The notes under the pieces are model-generated. The model did not search any database and was not told where the DNA came from. It worked only from the letters and a program-made list of their open reading frames with translations. Positions 63,755 through 64,000 of a DNA stretch of 64,000 bases are shown in pieces; position 1 is the first letter of the stretch, and each line of letters begins with the position of its first letter. Origin of the DNA: Bostrychus sinensis. Taxonomy: Eukaryota > Chordata > Actinopteri > Gobiiformes > Eleotridae. Position numbers and translations under genes: made by a program. The stretch spans positions 4,569,883 through 4,633,882 of the forward strand of contig CM036254.1 in assembly GCA_020698575.1 (NCBI GenBank). The letters are read 5' to 3'.

Positions 63755-64000
63755 GTTTATTTAACAACTTTAATTCTGGTTTAGTCTGGGTTTAATTCTG
63801 GTTAAGTCTTAGTTTTAGTCCTGGTTTTTCAAAGTTTTAATGCCAATTTATACTTAGGTTAGTTTATGTTTTTTACACTGTTTTAGCCCTGGGTTAGTCT
63901 TGGTTTGGTTCTGGGTTTGGTCCAAGTTTTAGTGCTGGCTTAGCCATGGTTTAGTCATGGTTTAGTCCTAGTTGTAGTCCTGGTTTATTCCTAGTTTTAG
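63755..64000 (+). repeat. CTGGTTTAGTCC-type degenerate array, running off the window
   Basis: 'ttctggtttagtctggg', 'ttagtcatggtttagtcc', 'tagttgtagtcctggttt' continue to the last base, so the array extends further. Confidence 0.75.

Overview
The window is vertebrate nuclear DNA, almost certainly from a teleost fish. The evidence is split genes with GT-AG introns, a large load of fish-type transposons (Rex3/RTE and L2 LINEs, a Penelope-like element, many small hAT-type elements), and the neighbouring pair pcgf6 and ina in tail-to-tail orientation, as on human 10q24. No prokaryotic, organellar or viral gene set is seen. The species cannot be named from the sequence.

Layout. (1) About 1-31,200 holds three copies, all on the plus strand, of a rhodopsin-class GPCR of the hydroxycarboxylic acid / oxoeicosanoid receptor group. 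Copy 1 (1332-2288) is intact. Copies 2 (10386-11336) and 3 (30210-31153) carry several frame breaks, one of which they share. Each keeps the splice acceptor just upstream of its ATG, so they are genomic duplications and not retrocopies. Between them lie a solo LTR with target-site duplication, a GC-rich minisatellite inside a hAT-like element, LINE fragments, a tRNA-derived SINE, small DNA transposons, and a head-to-head Penelope-like dimer at 22324-25262. (2) 34031-40915 is pcgf6, ten coding exons, 254 codons, intact RING and C-terminal RAWUL region. (3) 40,916-46,600 is a gene-free interval packed with small DNA transposons. (4) 46705-61759, minus strand, is an alpha-internexin (ina) type neuronal intermediate filament gene in six coding exons. 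It has three introns beyond the two expected of a type IV filament gene, and two apparent frame breaks near its 3' end. Its introns hold a nearly complete Rex3-like LINE, an L2 LINE with an internal minisatellite, and several DNA transposons. (5) 61,760-64,000 is the ina upstream side with LINE debris and simple repeats.

How the parts relate. pcgf6 (chromatin silencing) and ina (neuronal cytoskeleton) are conserved neighbours with no known shared pathway; the receptor array is an independent lineage-specific cluster. The most unusual structures are the inverted Penelope-like dimer with 1,212-bp arms and a 14-bp target duplication, the extra ina introns (all phase 0, all after CAG), and the receptor copies whose single-base frame breaks leave open whether they are pseudogenes or partly a sequencing problem.
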